Shown: one piece after another, positions 47,900 to 57,918 of the stretch
How the letters are laid out: each line of letters begins with the position of its first letter
Numbering within the stretch: position 1 is the stretch's first letter
Source: Nostoc sp. TH1S01
Lineage (GTDB): Bacteria; Cyanobacteriota; Cyanobacteriia; Cyanobacteriales; Nostocaceae
Direction: 5' to 3'
Assembly (NCBI GenBank): GCA_018993265.1
Contig: JAGKSW010000033.1
Location: forward strand, 1 to 64,000
DNA length: 64,000 bases
The notes under the pieces: model-generated
The model's database searches: none
The model's input: only the letters and a program-made list of their open reading frames with translations
Told to the model about the DNA's origin: nothing
Position numbers and translations under genes: made by a program

Positions 47900-48976
47900 T
47901 TACAGTAGGTTTGTAAAGCGGGGGTCATCTTGCAGGATTTTGAGAACCTGCTTGATTTCTTGGGTGCGTTCTTTATTAACGATGAGGGTAACATTGCGAT
48001 CGCGCACAATGACCACATCTTCTAAACCAATAGTAACAATTACATCCTCTGGATTAGAGGCATAAACAATCGCTCCTTGCGTATCTAAACCTACATGGGT
48101 AGCTAATTCTACATTGGGAGTCTCTTCTTTTTTTAATAAACGTTCGATCGCATTCCAATCTCCTAAATCATCCCAACCAAAATCTACCGGGAGGACGTAT
48201 GCTAAATTGGTCTTTTCCATGAGTGCATAGTCTATACTCTTTTTAGGTAACTCAGGGTAAATATCAGGGCCATATTGTTCTAGGGGTTTAATGATTTCTG
48301 GAGCATGGGTGTACAGTTCCTCAAGAACAACCCCAGCCCGAAATACGAACATTCCACTATTCCAGCTAAAACGTCCCGTAGATAAAAAAGTTTCTGCTAA
48401 TTCACGGTTGGGCTTTTCAGTAAAGCGGTTGACATGATAAGCTGGCAACTCATTAAAGCTACCAATCTTTTCACCTTGTTCAATGTAGCCGTAACCAGTT
48501 GATGGAAAAGTAGGCTTAATTCCTAAAGTAACAATCGCTTTGGTGCTTGTTGCTAGTTGAGTAGCAGCCTTTAATGTGTCAGTAAACGCCTTTTGGTCAG
48601 CTATCCAATGGTCAGCCGGAAAAAAGCCGATGATAGCGTCTTCTCCATAACGCTTTTTAATTTCTAAACTTGTCCAAGCAACAGCAGCGGCAGTATCCCT
48701 TCCCTCTATCTCAATGAGTAAGTTTGACGATGGCAGTTCGGGTAACTGTTGGCGAACACCTTCAGCTATCTGGCTGGAAGTAATCACCCACAAGGAATCC
48801 CAACTGTCTGCCAATGGGAGCAATCGCTCAGCGGTTGCTTGCAGTAAACTTCTAGAACTGCCATCTAGGCTTAAAAATTGTTTAGGACGGTCTTTACGAC
48901 TCAGAGGCCAAAAACGCTCACCTTTGCCACCAGCGAGGATGACGGGGAACAAGGAACTATTCATGTTGTCATACAC
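47900..48976 (-). CDS. manC: Mannose-1-phosphate guanylyltransferase
   Basis: 358 residues (354 if it starts at the fourth downstream Met, MNSSLFPVILAGG). The nucleotidyl-transferase motif is FPVILAGGKGERFWPLSR with RPKQFL, and FTEKPN is the conserved substrate motif; FSWNSGMFVF also fits. It makes GDP-mannose from GTP and mannose-1-phosphate for glycans. The phosphomannose isomerase domain found in bifunctional enzymes is absent, so this is the monofunctional form. Divergent from the LCP gene. Confidence 0.92.
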   Translation of the reverse strand: MYDNMNSSLFPVILAGGKGERFWPLSRKDRPKQFLSLDGSSRSLLQATAERLLPLADSWDSLWVITSSQIAEGVRQQLPELPSSNLLIEIEGRDTAAAVAWTSLEIKKRYGEDAIIGFFPADHWIADQKAFTDTLKAATQLATSTKAIVTLGIKPTFPSTGYGYIEQGEKIGSFNELPAYHVNRFTEKPNRELAETFLSTGRFSWNSGMFVFRAGVVLEELYTHAPEIIKPLEQYGPDIYPELPKKSIDYALMEKTNLAYVLPVDFGWDDLGDWNAIERLLKKEETPNVELATHVGLDTQGAIVYASNPEDVIVTIGLEDVVIVRDRNVTLIVNKERTQEIKQVLKILQDDPRFTNLL

Positions 48977-49081
48977 ACCTACGCAAGAACACTACAAGTT
49001 TACAGTGAGCTTTTACTCTGGCAAGATTTGTAGCTTGCATTAACATAACTTTTATGGAAGTGGTTGAGTGGGGAGAAAATT

Positions 49082-50593
49082 GTGATTAGAGAAGTTCAAT
49101 TGTCCGATAATCAGGTTAAGCCTCAGCAAATACCGAATTTAGACTTGGAAAGCCAACCTGGTCAAATTCAACGAGTAGATAATCAGGGAACGTTGCAAAC
49201 AGTCGCAGATAACAGCGTAGAATCTGCATCTCAAGAAGCATCAGCCAGTTCTACTCGCAGTGTTGTGGAGTCGGTGAGTGCAATTCCCAACGAACTGTAT
49301 GAGAGATTAGGTTTAAGTATGCCTCGCTGGCTACTGTGGATACTGACAGTAGTAATGGGGGTAATTCTCTCTGGTCTCCTCGTTTCCACTTTGGCGCTGT
49401 GGACTCCCTTATGGAGCAATTTAGATAAAACCGATGAAGAACTAGGTTTCGCTGGTAAAGATGAGCAGAAAGTCCCTTTACCTGGGGAATTATGGAGCAA
49501 AATTTCTCAATACCAGCTATCACGCCCCATGAATATTTTGATAATGGGGATTGAACCAGTTAACGGATCTGTCGATGGCTCCCCTGAAAGTTTTGCTGGG
49601 AAAAGCGACACTATGCTTTTGGTAAGGCTCAACCCCAGCGATAAATCCATTCGGGTGCTTTCCATTCCCAGAGATACAATGATTGCGATCCCAGAAAAAG
49701 GATTAACCAAGCTATCAGATGCTAATCCCCAAGGCGGGCCAGTGTTAGCAGCAAGAGTAGTCAGCCGGACTTTGAATAATGCACCTATTGACCGCTATAT
49801 TCGGATTTCTACCAGTGGCTTAAGGCAATTAGTTGATCAGTTAGGTGGGGTGGAAGTATTTGTACCTAAAGCAATGGAATATCACGATAGTAGCAGCCAA
49901 TTGAACATTAATCTAGTTAGTGGCTGGCAAACTCTCAACGGCGAACAGGCAGAACAATTTGCCCGTTTCCGTGAAGATGGGCTAGGGGATTTACCGAGAG
50001 TGCAGCGTCAACAAGCACTGATGGCAGCATTAATCCAGCGCCTCAATAGTCCTACTGTTATTCCAAAGCTGCCCCAATTAACCCGCATAATGCGGAAATA
50101 TTTTGATACCAACTTAAAGACAGAAGAAATGATGGCTTTGGTGAATTTTTCCGTGAATGTGGAACGGGATAATTTCCAAATGACCACTTTACCCGGTACG
50201 TTCAGCCGTTTCAGTAAAGACCCCAACAGCTATTGGCTGAATATGACTGGGCAATCAAATCTCCTGAATAATTATGTTGGGGTGGATGTACCTGGACTCA
50301 AAGCAGATGCGCGTCCAGTTTCTAACCTCAAAATTTCTATTCAAAATGCTTCTAATCAACCACAAGTAACTGAAAAAGTTATTGCCTATCTCAAAGAGAA
50401 AGGCTTTAAAAATATTTACACAACCTCAGATTGGCCTGATAGCCAACGCCAAACCCAGATTATTGTCCACAGAGGTAGCCGACAACCAGGAATTGAGTTA
50501 CAAAAAATCTTAGGTTTAGGTCAAATTGAAGTGTCAACATCTGGAGACTTGGAATCTGATATCACAATTCGGGTTGGGAAAGATTGGAAATAG
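49082..50593 (+). CDS. LytR-CpsA-Psr (LCP) family glycopolymer transferase
   Basis: 503 residues from a GTG at 49082 with GGGGAG about 7 bases upstream; a TTG at 49064 is less likely. A membrane helix (LLWILTVVMGVILSGLLVST) follows a polar N-terminal segment. The LCP domain has SDTMLLVRLNPSDKSIRVLS, IPRDTM, DRYIRISTSGL and GEQAEQFARFREDGLGD with the catalytic-type Asp/Arg residues. The C-terminal LytR_C domain starts near ISIQNASNQPQVTEKV. LCP enzymes move lipid-linked glycopolymers onto peptidoglycan; in cyanobacteria the polymer is unclear. The neighbouring manC supports a cell-envelope glycan role. Confidence 0.9.
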   Translation: MIREVQLSDNQVKPQQIPNLDLESQPGQIQRVDNQGTLQTVADNSVESASQEASASSTRSVVESVSAIPNELYERLGLSMPRWLLWILTVVMGVILSGLLVSTLALWTPLWSNLDKTDEELGFAGKDEQKVPLPGELWSKISQYQLSRPMNILIMGIEPVNGSVDGSPESFAGKSDTMLLVRLNPSDKSIRVLSIPRDTMIAIPEKGLTKLSDANPQGGPVLAARVVSRTLNNAPIDRYIRISTSGLRQLVDQLGGVEVFVPKAMEYHDSSSQLNINLVSGWQTLNGEQAEQFARFREDGLGDLPRVQRQQALMAALIQRLNSPTVIPKLPQLTRIMRKYFDTNLKTEEMMALVNFSVNVERDNFQMTTLPGTFSRFSKDPNSYWLNMTGQSNLLNNYVGVDVPGLKADARPVSNLKISIQNASNQPQVTEKVIAYLKEKGFKNIYTTSDWPDSQRQTQIIVHRGSRQPGIELQKILGLGQIEVSTSGDLESDITIRVGKDWK

Positions 50594-50674
50594 TCAAGAG
50601 TCATTGGTCAATGGTGATTAGTCATTTGTTACGATATCCTTCACTCTTGACTATGGACTATTGACTATAAAGCT

Positions 50675-50737
50675 ATGAAAAAAATTTGGCTGAGATTATT
50701 AAGTTTGCAACAATCAAACTTCACTCAGTCTTCATAA
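50675..50737 (+). other. Decayed duplicate of the pentapeptide gene start
   Basis: ATG AAA AAA ATT TGG CTG AGA TTA TTA AGT TTG mirrors the true gene start at 50762 (MNKIWQKLLSL). It then diverges and stops after 20 codons. It looks like a partial 5' duplication; translation is unproven. Confidence 0.4.
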
Positions 50738-50761
50738 CTTAGTAGTTAAGTTAGTAAAGTT

Positions 50762-51268
50762 ATGAACAAGATTTGGCAGAAATTGTTAAGTTTAATCGTA
50801 ATTCTGCTTTTAGCTGGTTTGTGGGTAATACTTAGCCCACGACCAGCTTTTGCTCAAATTAATACCATAAACTACAGCAATACTAATTTAGAAAACCGCG
50901 ACTTCTCCAATGCTGATTTAGCGGGCGTAACTTTTGTGGCTGCGGAAATGCGAGGTACTAATTTCCAAGGAGCAAATTTAACCAACGCCATTTTTACCAA
51001 AGGTGTTTTATTAAAAGCTAATTTAGAAGGCGCTAACTTAACGGGTGCTTTAGTAGATCGCGTGACTTTAGATGGTGCTAACTTAAAAAACGCTAATTTT
51101 ACCGAAGCTACTTTAACCCGTAGTCGCTTTTACGATGCTGATATTACAGGCGCTGATTTTACAGATGCTTTAATTGACCGCTATCAAGTATCTTTACTGT
51201 GTGAAAGGGCTGCTGGGGTGAATCCAGTTACAGGTGTGACTACACGCGATAGCTTGGGTTGCAAATAA
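50762..51268 (+). CDS. Exported pentapeptide-repeat protein
   Basis: 168 residues. Signal peptide (LLSLIVILLLAGLWVILS, cleavage after AFAQ). About 15 pentapeptide repeats of the A(D/N)LXX type (ANLTNAIFTKGVLLKANLEG) form a right-handed quadrilateral beta helix over residues 40-145. The end has a CERAAGVNP...DSLGCK segment with two cysteines that could form a disulfide cap. Common in cyanobacterial thylakoid lumen or periplasm; role unknown. A partial copy of its 5' end lies 87 bases upstream. Confidence 0.88.
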   Translation: MNKIWQKLLSLIVILLLAGLWVILSPRPAFAQINTINYSNTNLENRDFSNADLAGVTFVAAEMRGTNFQGANLTNAIFTKGVLLKANLEGANLTGALVDRVTLDGANLKNANFTEATLTRSRFYDADITGADFTDALIDRYQVSLLCERAAGVNPVTGVTTRDSLGCK

Positions 51269-51292
51269 AAGGATGAAGTTTGAAGTTTGAAA

Positions 51293-51330
51293 TATATAGT
51301 AAACCGATTTGATTTTTGAAATTATATGTA
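51293..51330 (+). repeat. Dispersed TATAGCAATC repeat, decayed copy 3
   Basis: TATATAGTAAACCGATTTGA TTTTTGAAATTA aligns with copies at 3495 and 20155 with several substitutions. Confidence 0.45.
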
Positions 51331-51487
51331 AAGGCTGGGAGTGGGGAGTAGGAAAGAGCATTTTTCGGATGTACTGTATTTGTTCAAAAATCGAATGTGA
51401 GTCCTATATTAATTTAAGTGTTTATTTTTATTTGACAACTTTTAGCTTTGAAGTTTCATCCTTCTCCAGACTTGTCGGGTATTATTC

Positions 51488-53092
51488 GTGACTAATCAAG
51501 AGCAAAAATCTTCTCGTTCTTTCGCTGGAATTGCTGGCATTGTCGCCGCAGCCACATTAATTAGTAAAGTGTTTGGTTTGGTACGGCAGCAGGCGATCGC
51601 TGCCGCTTTTGGTGTTGGTGCAGCTGCTACGGCTTATAGCTATGCCTATATTATTCCTGGCTTTTTATTGATATTACTGGGTGGGGTGAATGGGCCATTA
51701 CACAGTGCTGTTGTGAGTGTTTTAGCCAAGCGCAAACAACAAGAAGCCGCACCCTTGGTGGAAACAGTGACAACACTGGTGGGTGGCATACTTTTATTGG
51801 TAACTGTTGCCCAGGTATTCTTAGCAGATACGATTGTTGATATTGTCGGTCATGGTTTGGCAGACCAAACGCGAGCGATCGCAATTCAGCAACTGCAAAT
51901 CATGGCACCGATGGCTTTATTTTCGGGCTTGATTGGTATTGGCTTTGGTACGCTCAATGCTGCGAATCAATATTGGTTACTTTCGATTAGTCCCTTATTA
52001 TCGAGCATCACCGTAGTTGCGGGCATTGGGATTTTGGCTTTGCAACTAGGCAAAAACATTGTTTTGCCAGAATACGCCTTTATTGGCGGGATGGTGTTAG
52101 CTTGGGGAACTTTAGCAGGCGCGATTCTTCAGTGGGTGGTGCAACTGATTGTGCAGTGGCGATTAGGACTGGGGACACTACGTTTGCGGTTTGATTTTCA
52201 AGCCCCTGGTGTTCAAGAAGTAATTAGAATTATGACTCCGGCAACAATTTCTTCCGGTATGATGCCGATTAATGTTGCCACTGACCTTTATTTTGCCAGC
52301 CCGATTCCTGGGGCTGCGGCTGGGTTTAACTATGCAAATTTGCTAGTACAAACACCTTTAGGGATTATTTCTAATATTATTTTGTTACCTTTATTGCCAA
52401 TTTTCGCCAAACTAGCAGAACCCGAAAATTGGCCAGATTTGAAATTACGTATTCGCCAAGGTTTATTACTCACAGCCTGCACTATGCTACCTCTAGGCGC
52501 TTTGATGGTGGTGTTATCTGTACCAATTGTGCAGATAGTATATGAGCGTGGTGCTTTTAAGCAAGATGCTACACAGTTAGTTTCTTCGTTGTTAGTTGCT
52601 TATGGAATCGGGATGTTTGTTTACTTGGGGCGTGATGTGTTAGTGCGCGTATTTTACGCCTTGGGAGATGGGCAAACACCGTTTCGCATCAGCACCTTTA
52701 ACATTATGCTAAACGCGGTACTAGATTATTTTTTCGTTCAACCCTTTGGCGCACCAGGTTTGGTGTTAGCAACTGTTGGTGTGAATTGCAGTTCTATGCT
52801 AATGCTGTTATGGTTGCTCGACCGCAAGCTGAACGGGTTACCTTGGCGTGAGTGGAGTTTACCAATTTTTGGTTTATTTGGTGGCAGTGTTGTGGCTGGG
52901 GTTGCCAGCTATGCTACTTTGTTTGGTTGTCAGCAATTATTAGGTACAAAAGGTTTAATAATTCAGTTAATAGAATTATCAATTGCTGGTTTAGTAGGTT
53001 TAGTGGTGTTTGGTGCGATCGCGTCATTCATGAACATCCCCGAAGTTAATACTTTTGTGATGCGGATGCGCCAGCGTTTCTTCAAAAAATAA
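51488..53092 (+). CDS. murJ: Lipid II flippase MurJ
   Basis: 534 residues from a GTG start. About 14 membrane helices. The start has FAGIAGIVAAATLISKVFG LVRQQAIAAAFG, the conserved MurJ/MviN block with the helix-1 Arg; also PGFLLILLGGVNGPLHSAVV. MurJ moves lipid-linked peptidoglycan precursor across the inner membrane. Length fits the family. Followed by a terminator hairpin. Confidence 0.95.
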   Translation: MTNQEQKSSRSFAGIAGIVAAATLISKVFGLVRQQAIAAAFGVGAAATAYSYAYIIPGFLLILLGGVNGPLHSAVVSVLAKRKQQEAAPLVETVTTLVGGILLLVTVAQVFLADTIVDIVGHGLADQTRAIAIQQLQIMAPMALFSGLIGIGFGTLNAANQYWLLSISPLLSSITVVAGIGILALQLGKNIVLPEYAFIGGMVLAWGTLAGAILQWVVQLIVQWRLGLGTLRLRFDFQAPGVQEVIRIMTPATISSGMMPINVATDLYFASPIPGAAAGFNYANLLVQTPLGIISNIILLPLLPIFAKLAEPENWPDLKLRIRQGLLLTACTMLPLGALMVVLSVPIVQIVYERGAFKQDATQLVSSLLVAYGIGMFVYLGRDVLVRVFYALGDGQTPFRISTFNIMLNAVLDYFFVQPFGAPGLVLATVGVNCSSMLMLLWLLDRKLNGLPWREWSLPIFGLFGGSVVAGVASYATLFGCQQLLGTKGLIIQLIELSIAGLVGLVVFGAIASFMNIPEVNTFVMRMRQRFFKK

Positions 53093-53104
53093 TGCTTGAT
53101 CTGG

Positions 53105-53130
53105 TTCACCCTATTGGGTGAAGGATTTTT
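53105..53130 (+). terminator. Terminator after murJ
   Basis: TTCACCC, loop TATT, GGGTGAA, then GGATTTTT. Stem 7 bp, 12 bases past the murJ stop. Confidence 0.7.
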
Positions 53131-53232
53131 CACCCATTCGGCTACCTGAGTGTAGGAGGGTAAAACGAGTTAAAAAAGCGACTCTAGTAGTAGAGAGCAT
53201 TGATTGCACTCAACTCTAGTGGAGAGAAACTT

Positions 53233-53745
53233 ATGAAACTCAGAACTTTAACTACTTCTGCCCTTGTAGTTGCTTCTATTGTCCTCTCAGCTGGAATTGC
53301 TGCTGCTCAAACCACTGGTACTAACGGTAGCTACATTGGTGCTGGTATTGCAGCAGGTGCTACTAGTGGTGGACAAAGAAACGATGATGCTCAATTTGGT
53401 GGTAACGTCCAAGGACGTTATGCCATACCCAAAGCACCTGTATCACTGCGGGGAAGTGTGTTATTTGGTGGTGATACAACTGCCTTTATGCCCATCTTGA
53501 CTTACGATGCAGCGATCGCCAAAAATACTAACGTTTACTTAGGTGGTGGTTATTCGTTTTTGGCTGATGAAGGTCACAATACCCCGTTAGGTAATCGCAA
53601 TGCACCGGTCGTCACCTTGGGTTTAGAATCGGAAGTTAGCAAAAACGTTATTGCCTATGGTGATGCTAAATGGGGCATTGACGCATACAGAAACAGTGAT
53701 GCTGATGCAGTTAGCTTTCAAGCAGGATTAGGCTATCGTTTCTAA
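53233..53745 (+). CDS. Outer-membrane beta-barrel protein
   Basis: 170 residues from the ATG at 53233 (GGAGAG upstream at 7 bases); an earlier in-frame start gives a non-signal leader. Signal peptide cleaved near GIAAAQ. The mature part is made of alternating Gly/aromatic beta strands (SYIGAGIAAGA, GNVQGRYAIP, VYLGGGYSFLAD, AYGDAKWGID) and ends in GLGYRF, the C-terminal aromatic expected of outer-membrane barrels. Small OmpX/OmpA-like barrel of about eight strands; function unknown. Confidence 0.82.
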   Translation: MKLRTLTTSALVVASIVLSAGIAAAQTTGTNGSYIGAGIAAGATSGGQRNDDAQFGGNVQGRYAIPKAPVSLRGSVLFGGDTTAFMPILTYDAAIAKNTNVYLGGGYSFLADEGHNTPLGNRNAPVVTLGLESEVSKNVIAYGDAKWGIDAYRNSDADAVSFQAGLGYRF

Positions 53746-53833
53746 AAGTGATACTAGTACAAAAAGGCTTAAGTATGAAGTCTGTAGACGCTTTTAGCGG
53801 CTTGCCGCAGGCTAGTATGAAATGAAAAAACCC

Positions 53834-53946
53834 TCATAGTGAGCTTTTCAGCAATTTATAGTGGGTGCTTTATTTCCGCCGTACTGTACTAGTACAACTC
53901 GGCGGAAATAAAGATACCATTTCAAGTTAGTGAAAAGCTTGTGATA
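53834..53946. repeat. Long palindromic MITE-like element
   Basis: Outer arms TCATAGTGAGCTTTTCA and TGAAAAGCTTGTGATA are inverse copies. An inner perfect 14-bp stem (CTTTATTTCCGCCG at 53868-53881 with its complement at 53900-53913) surrounds TACTGTACTAGTACAACT. No coding capacity. Confidence 0.75.
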
Positions 53947-54053
53947 TAAGCTTTTTGACTTTTAACTTTTTTACCCTGAGCGCAGCCGAAGGGTGACTTT
54001 TGACTTCCGCGTAGCGGTACTAGTCCCTAGCCTAAGCGCCTCTATTCCCTCTT

Positions 54054-55781
54054 TCAAGATTCCCGCACAGTCAAGGGTAGGCGTACCGTAAAAGTCGAGC
54101 CTACTCCTGGCTGACTTTTCACAAAAATCTCACCGCCCATCATTTGGCAAAAATGGTGACTAATTGCTAAACCTAGTCCAGTACCACCATATTTTTTAGT
54201 GGTTGAATTGTCCCCTTGGGTAAAAGGTTGAAATAACTGTTGCTGTTGATGATGAGTCATACCAATACCTGTATCAGCAACGATAAACGAAATCATGCCA
54301 AAGGGAGGGTCTGAGAGGGAATTAGGTTTTTCACTTTTAACAGTTAGTGTGACTTTGCCGTTAGTAGTAAATTTAGCCGCATTACTCAACAAGTTTAAGA
54401 GTACTTGCCGCATTCTTGTCTGATCAGCATACATTGTGCCTAGCTGTTCTTCGTAGTCTACTTCCAAAATGTTGCCATTTTTTTCGATGGAAGGCTTAAT
54501 AGTCAAAACCAGATTATTAATCAGATTAGCAATTTCAAATGTCTCTGGATAAAGAGTCATTTTCCCCGCTTCAATTTTTGACAAGTCGAGGATGTCGTTA
54601 ATCAATTCTAATAAGTGTCTGCCTGCGGAATTGATGGTTTCTAAATCAGTAATAAAATCTCCCGATAAGTTTAAGTCTGTAGCATCATCTTGCAGTAATT
54701 GGCTGAGTCCAATTACTGCATTCAAGGGTGTGCGTAATTCGTGACTGACGTTAGCTAAAAATACACTCTTAGCTTTGCTGGCGGCTTCGGCTAATTCTTT
54801 AGCTTGTTCTAGTTGTTTCGTGCGTTCCGAGACTCGCTCAATCAAACGATTGAGCGATTTTGCTAACAAGCCAATTTCATCTTCGGTTGTCACAGGGGCG
54901 CGTAAATCAAAGTTAGATTTTCTGGCGACTTGTTCAGCAACTTGGGTAACAGTAATCACTGGTTCGGCGATCGCTCGACTAGTTCGCCATGCGATAATGG
55001 CGGCGATCGCAACAGACACCAGCATACTCACCATCACAATTAATCTTTCAACACCTTTTGCCTGCTCTACGTCTATTTGCCTGTCTTGTTCTTGATTTTC
55101 GGCAGTTTGTATAATATTAGTTAACTTCTCAGTCAGACGATCTAATTGCATGGCGGTTTCACCACGCATGATTTTTAATAACTCTTCTCGGACTACAACA
55201 ATTTGCTGTGGCTTTAAAGGCTGCTGATCGATTTCTTTTAATACAGCTTCTATTTGGTCAACGTATGATTTTAAATTAATCGTATAATCTTCTAATAAAG
55301 CCTGTAAATTAGCACTTGTTGCTGCTAATTGCATTGGTTTTCTTTCGATAAAACCGTCAATTTTATTTTCTAAATCCTGAGCTTTATTAACATTCTTTAT
55401 AAATTCTGTTTTTTTAGTTAGCAGTTGTGGTGGCTCTTCCAATACTGCAACTAAATTAGAACTATGTAATTGCGCTCCAACTACTGCATTTTTATACTCA
55501 GTCAGTAGTTGACGTTGTTCTTGAGCTTGAGTAAACTGTCTAATTTCTCGTCCCCGGTAGTAGTTGGCAATCACCAGACCAGTAAGTGAGCCAAAAAAGC
55601 CAATACCAATAGCTACAAAGTAGCCATAGCCAATTTTCTGATGTATCCGCCAAGAACTTGCTTTGAGTTTCCCACTAGACGGAAATTCGATTGTGGGGAG
55701 TTCTTCGCTTGATGAATCTTCGGCTGGTACTTTTTTGCTTTCTGAATTACTGTCAATTGGGTTAGGCTTGTGAGTTTGCAT
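54054..55781 (-). CDS. Membrane sensor histidine kinase
   Basis: 575 residues. A polar N-terminus of about 50 residues, TM1 ([22 protein letters not shown]), a helical sensor region of about 165 residues (CHASE3 or four-helix-bundle type), TM2 ([19 protein letters not shown]), HAMP, coiled coil, HisKA with His347 ([15 protein letters not shown]) and HATPase with [26 protein letters not shown]. All catalytic motifs are present. No response regulator is encoded next to it, so it is an orphan kinase. Ligand unknown. Confidence 0.92.
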   Translation of the reverse strand: MQTHKPNPIDSNSESKKVPAEDSSSEELPTIEFPSSGKLKASSWRIHQKIGYGYFVAIGIGFFGSLTGLVIANYYRGREIRQFTQAQEQRQLLTEYKNAVVGAQLHSSNLVAVLEEPPQLLTKKTEFIKNVNKAQDLENKIDGFIERKPMQLAATSANLQALLEDYTINLKSYVDQIEAVLKEIDQQPLKPQQIVVVREELLKIMRGETAMQLDRLTEKLTNIIQTAENQEQDRQIDVEQAKGVERLIVMVSMLVSVAIAAIIAWRTSRAIAEPVITVTQVAEQVARKSNFDLRAPVTTEDEIGLLAKSLNRLIERVSERTKQLEQAKELAEAASKAKSVFLANVSHELRTPLNAVIGLSQLLQDDATDLNLSGDFITDLETINSAGRHLLELINDILDLSKIEAGKMTLYPETFEIANLINNLVLTIKPSIEKNGNILEVDYEEQLGTMYADQTRMRQVLLNLLSNAAKFTTNGKVTLTVKSEKPNSLSDPPFGMISFIVADTGIGMTHHQQQQLFQPFTQGDNSTTKKYGGTGLGLAISHHFCQMMGGEIFVKSQPGVGSTFTVRLPLTVRES

Positions 55782-56349
55782 TCCTCAAATCTCCTCGCCC
55801 TTCCGCAAAAATCGCCACATCAATTCCATCTTTAAAATTAAATTAACTGGTGATTAACACCTACACAATTTTTTGTAAGAAGCAGCGTAAATAATCATTC
55901 TTTAAATAATCGCCATGACTTCATAGTATTTGGGGGATTTTGATATGAATATATACAAAAACACTAGATAATGACAAAATTTTATGTTTATATATAATCA
56001 ATACTTTTCTAGAGTAAAGCTTATTCTGGAATTTTATCCTGATCGTTACTGTTTTTGTAACCTGGTGAATAGCAAGTATATTTTAACTATTAGCTACACT
56101 GCTACCAGATTTTGATTTTAGTTTGATGATGCAAATACTTAGATGCCAGACAGACTAATTCATATCGCATCTTAGCATCAATTAGTAAGATTCTCAAACA
56201 AATTTTGGATTTTTCCTGTCTTGAGCCATTAAGAAACCTCTGCCTTGTTACTACTTAAGCAATATGAAGACAGAGGTAATTCTATATATATAGGGAGTTT
56301 TTCTCCCAGGATGGCTAATACTGCGATTTTTACTGACTTTGTTAGAGTA
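55782..56349. other. AT-rich gap between metK and the kinase
   Basis: 568 bases; promoter region for the kinase gene at its left end, and the metK 3' region at its right end. ACCTCTG (56236) and CAGAGGT (about 56270) could pair as a long-loop hairpin. No gene seen. Confidence 0.4.
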
Positions 56350-57612
56350 CTAGGCGATCGCAGCTGAACGCAACTGAGCAACTGCTTGCTTCAACAATTC
56401 TGCCTTGTCGGTTTGTTCCCAAGGCAAATCTAAATCATTCCGTCCCAAGTGACCGTAAGCCGCGATGTCCTGATAAAAACGTCCGCCTCTTTCACTTGGT
56501 AAGTTACGTAAGTTGAAGCTATGAATAATCCCTGCTGGACGTAGTTCAAAGTTTTGTTTGACTAATTCCAACAAGATTTCATCATCCACTTTGCCAGTCC
56601 CAAAGGTTTCTAGGAGAATACTGACTGGTCTGGCTACACCGATCGCATAACTCAACTGCACTTCACATTTTTCTGCCAAGCCAGCAGCTACAATGTTTTT
56701 GGCTACATAACGCGCTGCATAAGCCGCAGAACGGTCTACTTTTGTGGGGTCTTTGCCAGAAAAAGCACCACCACCATGACGGGAATAGCCGCCGTAGGTA
56801 TCAACAATGATTTTCCTTCCTGTCAAACCAGAGTCACCTTGCGGCCCACCAATGACGAATTTACCTGTGGGATTGACTAAAAACCGAGTTTCTTGATCAG
56901 GTTTGATGTCAATATCGCTAAAAACAGGTTCGACGACTGCCGTCCAGAGGTCTTGCTTAATTTTAGCTTGCACCGCTGCCTCATCAGTGATTTCCCCAAT
57001 CGTAGCTGAGTGCTGCGTGGAAATCAGGATAGTATCAATGCCTACAGGTTTCCCATCTTCGTAGACTACGGTAACTTGAGTTTTACCATCGGGACGCAGG
57101 TATGATAATTCACCTGTTTTACGAACTGCTGCCAATCGGCGGGCAATGCGGTGTGCCAGACTGATAGGTAAAGGCATCAGTTCTGGGGTTTCGTTACAAG
57201 CAAAGCCAAACATGATACCTTGGTCGCCTGCGCCAATTGTATCGAATAGTTCATCACTATCCTGTTGGCGAGTTTCTTGGGCAACATTAACACCTTGAGC
57301 AATGTCAGGCGATTGTTCATCCAATGCTACAATCACGCTGGTGCTGTTAGCCGAAAAGCCGTTATCAGCATCAACATAGCCAATCTCAGCTATTTTTTTG
57401 CGAGCTAGATTAACATAGTTAACGTTGGCTTTGGTGGTAATTTCACCAGTAATTAATACTAAGCCAGTATTAACTACTACTTCCGCAGCAACACGACTGT
57501 TAGGGTCTTGTGCCAGTAAGGTATCAAGAATCGTATCTGAAATCTGATCGCAGATTTTATCTGGATGTCCTTCAGTTACTGACTCGGAGGTAAATAAATA
57601 GCGTCGAGACAA
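56350..57612 (-). CDS. metK: S-adenosylmethionine synthase
   Basis: 420 residues if it starts at the TTG at 57612 ([19 protein letters not shown]), which has AGGAGG 7 bases upstream; a 430-residue version from 57642 includes the ribosome site as codons and is unlikely. Motifs: [12 protein letters not shown] (ATP/methionine site), [12 protein letters not shown] and [19 protein letters not shown]. It makes SAM from methionine and ATP. Rare TTG start. Confidence 0.95.
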   Translation of the reverse strand: MSRRYLFTSESVTEGHPDKICDQISDTILDTLLAQDPNSRVAAEVVVNTGLVLITGEITTKANVNYVNLARKKIAEIGYVDADNGFSANSTSVIVALDEQSPDIAQGVNVAQETRQQDSDELFDTIGAGDQGIMFGFACNETPELMPLPISLAHRIARRLAAVRKTGELSYLRPDGKTQVTVVYEDGKPVGIDTILISTQHSATIGEITDEAAVQAKIKQDLWTAVVEPVFSDIDIKPDQETRFLVNPTGKFVIGGPQGDSGLTGRKIIVDTYGGYSRHGGGAFSGKDPTKVDRSAAYAARYVAKNIVAAGLAEKCEVQLSYAIGVARPVSILLETFGTGKVDDEILLELVKQNFELRPAGIIHSFNLRNLPSERGGRFYQDIAAYGHLGRNDLDLPWEQTDKAELLKQAVAQLRSAAIA

Positions 57613-57854
57613 AGAGATTTCCTCCTGTGATAGTATAATCACTGACCAAATAAAGTATTTAGTTCAGCTAATTATTTATAGAATCATACCAATCTTGACA
57701 CATTCCGTACTAAGCGTAGTTTGATCTTTTAAAAAGACATAATCAAGTTTAGGTATTTGTAAAGGAATTAATAGTTAAGTATTTAGAATGGTCTATGGTT
57801 AATGGTCATTTGTCCTTAGTCACTGATGATTCTCCCCTACTTACCACTACCCTA

Positions 57855-57890
57855 AATAAAAAGGGGGCACCCCCGGAAGTACCCCCAAAA
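57855..57890 (-). terminator. Terminator after prk
   Basis: On the minus strand GGGGGTACTTCCGGGGG then TGCCCCC is followed by TTTTTATTT, about 30 bases past the prk stop. G-rich stem plus T-run. Confidence 0.65.
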
Positions 57891-57918
57891 ACTTTGACAC
57901 AAACACTGCTGTTTTGTT

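Noticed and set aside
51309-51491. 60-codon open frame before murJ
   Set aside because: Overlaps a dispersed repeat, has no ribosome site and no similarity that I recognise.
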